A stretch of DNA of 64,000 nucleotides. Origin: Roseicella frigidaeris (GTDB taxonomy: Bacteria > Pseudomonadota > Alphaproteobacteria > Acetobacterales > Acetobacteraceae). The stretch spans positions 1-64,000 of the forward strand of contig NZ_QLIX01000014.1 in NCBI RefSeq assembly GCF_003258945.1, read 5' to 3'. The position numbers and the translations under genes are program-made. The notes below the pieces were generated by a model. That model made no database searches. It saw only the letters and a list, made by a program, of their open reading frames with translations, and was not told where the DNA came from. Position 1 is the stretch's first letter. Each line of letters starts with the position of its first letter. Positions 61,304 through 64,000 of this stretch are shown piece after piece.

Positions 61304-61968
61304 GCTTCGGCCAGCTTCCCTACGACGTCTCGCACCTGCTGGGCGGCGGCATGCTGCTGCTCTCCTTCGTGCTGCTCTACCAGCGCCGCGTCGGCGCGGT
61401 GATCAACGCCCTCGCCCTGCAGGGCGGCATCCTCGCCCTCGCCGCCGCCTGGCAGGCGCTGGTGCAGGGCGCGCCGCAGCTCTACCTGACGGCGCTGATC
61501 GCCTTCGGCGCCAAGGCGGTGCTGATCCCGCTCGCGCTCCGCACCCTGCTGCGCCGGCTCGACCTGCACCGCACGGTGGAGACGGCGCTCGGCATTGGGC
61601 CGAGCCTCGTCGCCGGCGTCGCGCTGGTCGCGCTCGCCATCCTGGTGGTGCTGCCGATCACCGCCGGCAGCCGCGCCATCGCGCGGGAGGACCTGGCGCT
61701 CGCCCTCTCGGTGGTGCTGCTCGGCATGCTGATGATGATCACCCGCCGCAACGCCATCCTGCAGGTGGCGGGGCTGATGACGCTGGAGAACGGGCTGATC
61801 CTCGCCGCGGTCGGCGTCGCCGGCATGCCGCTGGTGGTCGAGCTCTCGACCGCCGCCCTGGTGATGATGCTGCTCGTCGTCGGCGGCGTCTTCGTCTTCC
61901 AGATCCGGGAGCGCTTCGACACGGTGGACACCGGCTTCCTCGAGCGGCATCGCGGGGAGGCGGAGTGA
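61300..61968 (+). CDS. hyfE: hydrogenase-4-type membrane subunit E
   Basis: A 222-residue membrane protein with about six helices, related to HyfE and in its second half to NuoK (NAILQVAGLMTLENGLILAA). The ATG overlaps the hyfC stop. hyfD, which lies between hyfC and hyfE in E. coli, is missing here. Confidence 0.9.
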   Translation: MSFGQLPYDVSHLLGGGMLLLSFVLLYQRRVGAVINALALQGGILALAAAWQALVQGAPQLYLTALIAFGAKAVLIPLALRTLLRRLDLHRTVETALGIGPSLVAGVALVALAILVVLPITAGSRAIAREDLALALSVVLLGMLMMITRRNAILQVAGLMTLENGLILAAVGVAGMPLVVELSTAALVMMLLVVGGVFVFQIRERFDTVDTGFLERHRGEAE

Positions 61969-63407
61969 TGCCGCTCTCCTGGGCCGTGGTTTTCCTGCCC
62001 TGGGCCGGGGCGCTGCTGCTCGCCCTGCTGCCGCGGGAGCGGCCGGCGGCGCTCGCCAACATCGCCGTCTCGGCGGCGAGCCTCGGCCTCGCGCTGTTCC
62101 TGCTCCGGCATCCGGGCGGCGTCGAGGGCTGGACGCATGTCGATGCGCTGAACCTGCCGCTGGTCCTGCTCTCCTTCGTCATCGGGCTCACCACCGCCAT
62201 CTTCTCGCTCGGCGCGGTCGGGGCGGAGCGGTTCGATGCGCTGCGGCTGCGCGCCTACCATGTCGCCTTCCAGGTCTTCATGGGCGCGCAGGCCCTGGCG
62301 CTGCTCGCCGACAACATGGGCGTTATGTGGGTGGCGATCGAGATCGCGACGCTCGCCAGCGTGCTCATCGTCGCGGTGCACGGCACGCCGGCGGCGATCG
62401 AGGCGGCCTGGAAGCTGTTCATCCTCTGCGGCGTCGGCATCGCCCTCGCGCTCTTCGGCACCATCATCCTCTATCTCGCGGCGCAGCCCTTCGTCGGGCA
62501 CGGCGATTCCGGCCTGTCCTGGACGGTGCTGCACGGGCTCGCCGAGCGCTGCGACCCCGGCGTGCTGAACCTCGCCTTTGTCTTCCTCCTCGTCGGCTAC
62601 GGCACCAAGGCCGGGCTGGTGCCGCTGCATTCCTGGCTGCCGGATGCCGAGGCGGAGGGGCCGATCGCCATCTCCGCCGTGCTGTCGGGCCTGCTGCTGA
62701 ACGCGGCGCTGCATGCGGTGATCCGCGCCAAGGCGGTCGTCGGGGTGCATCCCGGCGCGGTGTCGCCGGGGCCCTTCCTTATCGCCTTCGGCCTCGCCTC
62801 GCTGCTGCTCGCGGCCTTCACCCTGTGGCGGCGGCGCGACGCGCGGCGCTTCTTCGCCTGGTCGAGCATCGAGCATATGGGCCTCGCTGCCTTCGCCTTC
62901 GGGCTCGGCGGGCCCACCGCCAACCTCGCCGGGCTGCTGCACATGCTCGGCCATTCGCTCTGCAAATCCGCCGTCTTCTTCGGCGTCGGCCATGCGGCGC
63001 AGCTCAAGGGATCGCAGAAGACCGCGGCGATCGGCGGCCTCGCCGCCAGCCATCCCGGCCTCGGCTGGGGGCTGGCGCTGGCCATCGGCGCCGTCGCCGG
63101 CCTGCCGCCCTTCGCGCTCTTCGCCAGCGAATTTCTCATCGTCTCCGACGCCGCCGCCTCGCGCTGGTGGCTGATCCTGCCGCTCGGCCTCGGCCTGCTG
63201 ACGGCGGCGGCGGCCAAGCTGCAGATATTGCAGGCGCTCTGCCTCGGCGAGCCGACGCCGGATGCGGCGACGGCGCCGCCGGGCTGGACGGGGCGCACCA
63301 CGCTCGGCCCGATCTGGGCGCATCTCGGCCTCGCCCTGCTGCTCGGCTTTGCCCTGCCGGCGCCCTTCGCCGCCCTGCTCGCCGCCGCGGCGAGGATCCC
63401 GGGATGA
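61968..63407 (+). CDS. hyfF: hydrogenase-4-type proton-pumping membrane subunit F
   Basis: A 479-residue NuoL/M/N-like subunit with about 14 helices. Proton-path residues are in YGTKAGLVPLHSWLPDAEAE, and SSIEHMGLAAFAFGLGG is typical of HyfF. The ATG at 61968 overlaps the hyfE stop (TGATG); a GTG at 61965 would add one residue. Confidence 0.92.
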   Translation: MPLSWAVVFLPWAGALLLALLPRERPAALANIAVSAASLGLALFLLRHPGGVEGWTHVDALNLPLVLLSFVIGLTTAIFSLGAVGAERFDALRLRAYHVAFQVFMGAQALALLADNMGVMWVAIEIATLASVLIVAVHGTPAAIEAAWKLFILCGVGIALALFGTIILYLAAQPFVGHGDSGLSWTVLHGLAERCDPGVLNLAFVFLLVGYGTKAGLVPLHSWLPDAEAEGPIAISAVLSGLLLNAALHAVIRAKAVVGVHPGAVSPGPFLIAFGLASLLLAAFTLWRRRDARRFFAWSSIEHMGLAAFAFGLGGPTANLAGLLHMLGHSLCKSAVFFGVGHAAQLKGSQKTAAIGGLAASHPGLGWGLALAIGAVAGLPPFALFASEFLIVSDAAASRWWLILPLGLGLLTAAAAKLQILQALCLGEPTPDAATAPPGWTGRTTLGPIWAHLGLALLLGFALPAPFAALLAAAARIPG

Positions 63408-64000
63408 GCGCCGTCGAGATCATCCGCCGCGGCGCGCCGCAGGAGTGCCGTCCCTGGCCGCGCTTCCTGCTGACCCGGCCGCAATGGGGCGCCATGGCCG
63501 AGGCCCTGGCCGCCGCGCCGGAACCGGCGCTGCTGGCGCTCTGGGCCGAGCCAGGCATGGTGCATGCCGGCTTCTGGCTGGCGGGGGAGGGGGCGATGCT
63601 GCTCGCCTCCTGCCCGGCCGCCGATGGCCGCTTCCCCGCGCTCTCGCCCGCCCGGCCGGGCGCCGTGCGCTTCGAGCGCATGCTGCACGATCTCTGGGGG
63701 CATGTCGCCGAGGGGGCGGTCGATCTCCGCCCCTGGCTGGACCATGGCCGCTGGCCCGTCACGGCGCCGCTCGCGCCGCGGCCGGAGGCGAATGCCGCGC
63801 CGGTGCCGCAGCCGGAATTCCTTGGCGTCGAGGGCGAGGGGGTGCACCAGATCCCGGTCGGGCCGGTGCATGCCGGCATCATCGAGCCGGGGCATTTCCG
63901 CTTCCATGTCCAGGGCGAGACCGTCGCGCGGCTCGAGGAGCGGCTCGGCTATGTCCATAAGGGGCTGATCGGCCTGATGCTGGGCAAGCCGCCGGCGGCG
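63404..64000 (+). CDS. hyfG: hydrogenase-4-type large subunit (NuoCD-like), cut by window end
   Basis: The first 199 residues of a HyfG/HycE-like protein. The N-terminal NuoC-like part is followed by VHQIPVGPVHAGIIEPGHFR and RLEERLGYVHKGL, the start of the large-subunit ([NiFe]-hydrogenase/NuoD) domain. The nickel-binding CxxC pairs, if present, lie beyond the window. The ATG overlaps the hyfF stop. Confidence 0.9.
   Translation, partial: MSAVEIIRRGAPQECRPWPRFLLTRPQWGAMAEALAAAPEPALLALWAEPGMVHAGFWLAGEGAMLLASCPAADGRFPALSPARPGAVRFERMLHDLWGHVAEGAVDLRPWLDHGRWPVTAPLAPRPEANAAPVPQPEFLGVEGEGVHQIPVGPVHAGIIEPGHFRFHVQGETVARLEERLGYVHKGLIGLMLGKPPAA

Overview
The window is very GC-rich DNA with tightly packed genes, third codon positions almost always G or C, and many ATGA/TGATG start-stop overlaps. 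Gene content (a hisB-hisH-hisA-hisF-hisE series, glutathione synthetase, SecB, a Tim44-like protein, many stand-alone periplasmic binding proteins including a Bug/TctC type, a TakP-like TRAP system and hydrogenase-4-like membrane genes) suggests an aerobic or facultative alphaproteobacterium, most likely of the Acetobacteraceae (Roseomonas-like). This is inference from gene families; no rRNA or other taxonomic marker is present. I found no tRNA, rRNA, CRISPR array, transposase or phage gene.

Layout. 1-4.4 kb: the tail of a protein with unusual codon use, a FabF-like ketoacyl synthase, a membrane-anchored lipase-like hydrolase and a luciferase-like flavin monooxygenase. 4.9-8.6 kb: a compact three-gene operon joining a [2Fe-2S]/2x[4Fe-4S] protein, a fumarate-reductase-like flavoprotein and a NuoF-like NADH-binding subunit; it reads as a soluble NAD(H)-linked fumarate/succinate-type oxidoreductase and is the most unusual item here. 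8.6-19.7 kb: gshB, a SirB1-type protein, a HIT protein and the histidine genes on the minus strand, with a complete sulfonate uptake/desulfonation cassette (ssuA-ssuD-ssuC-ssuB) lying on the plus strand between hisA and hisF.

19.8-38.3 kb: mostly single genes: an AI-2E/PerM-family permease with an extra C-terminal domain, a cupin, several unpartnered solute-binding proteins, an M20 amidohydrolase, a methyltransferase, a secreted protein made of two copies of one unassigned domain, lepA, a hybrid histidine kinase, a VOC protein and a von Willebrand-type Tat protein. Intergenic stretches carry palindromic repeats, one family of which occurs twice in the window (near 22.6 and 38.6 kb). 38.6-48.0 kb: a minus-strand surface-glycan locus (two sugar aminotransferases, a WbpM/CapD-type 4,6-dehydratase, a UDP-GlcNAc 2-epimerase and two glycosyltransferases), interrupted by a PhnD-like binding protein.

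48.0-64.0 kb: secB, a histidine phosphatase, a Tim44-like protein with the lytic transglycosylase mltA, a LutA-like CCG protein coupled to a free-amino-acid-hydroxylase-type 2-oxoglutarate dioxygenase, an amidase, a complete TakP-like TRAP transporter, and finally hyfB-hyfC-hyfE-hyfF-hyfG, the last cut by the window edge. The hyf genes would form a membrane arm of proton-pumping type joined to a NuoCD/[NiFe]-like subunit; whether this is a true hydrogenase cannot be decided from the part visible.
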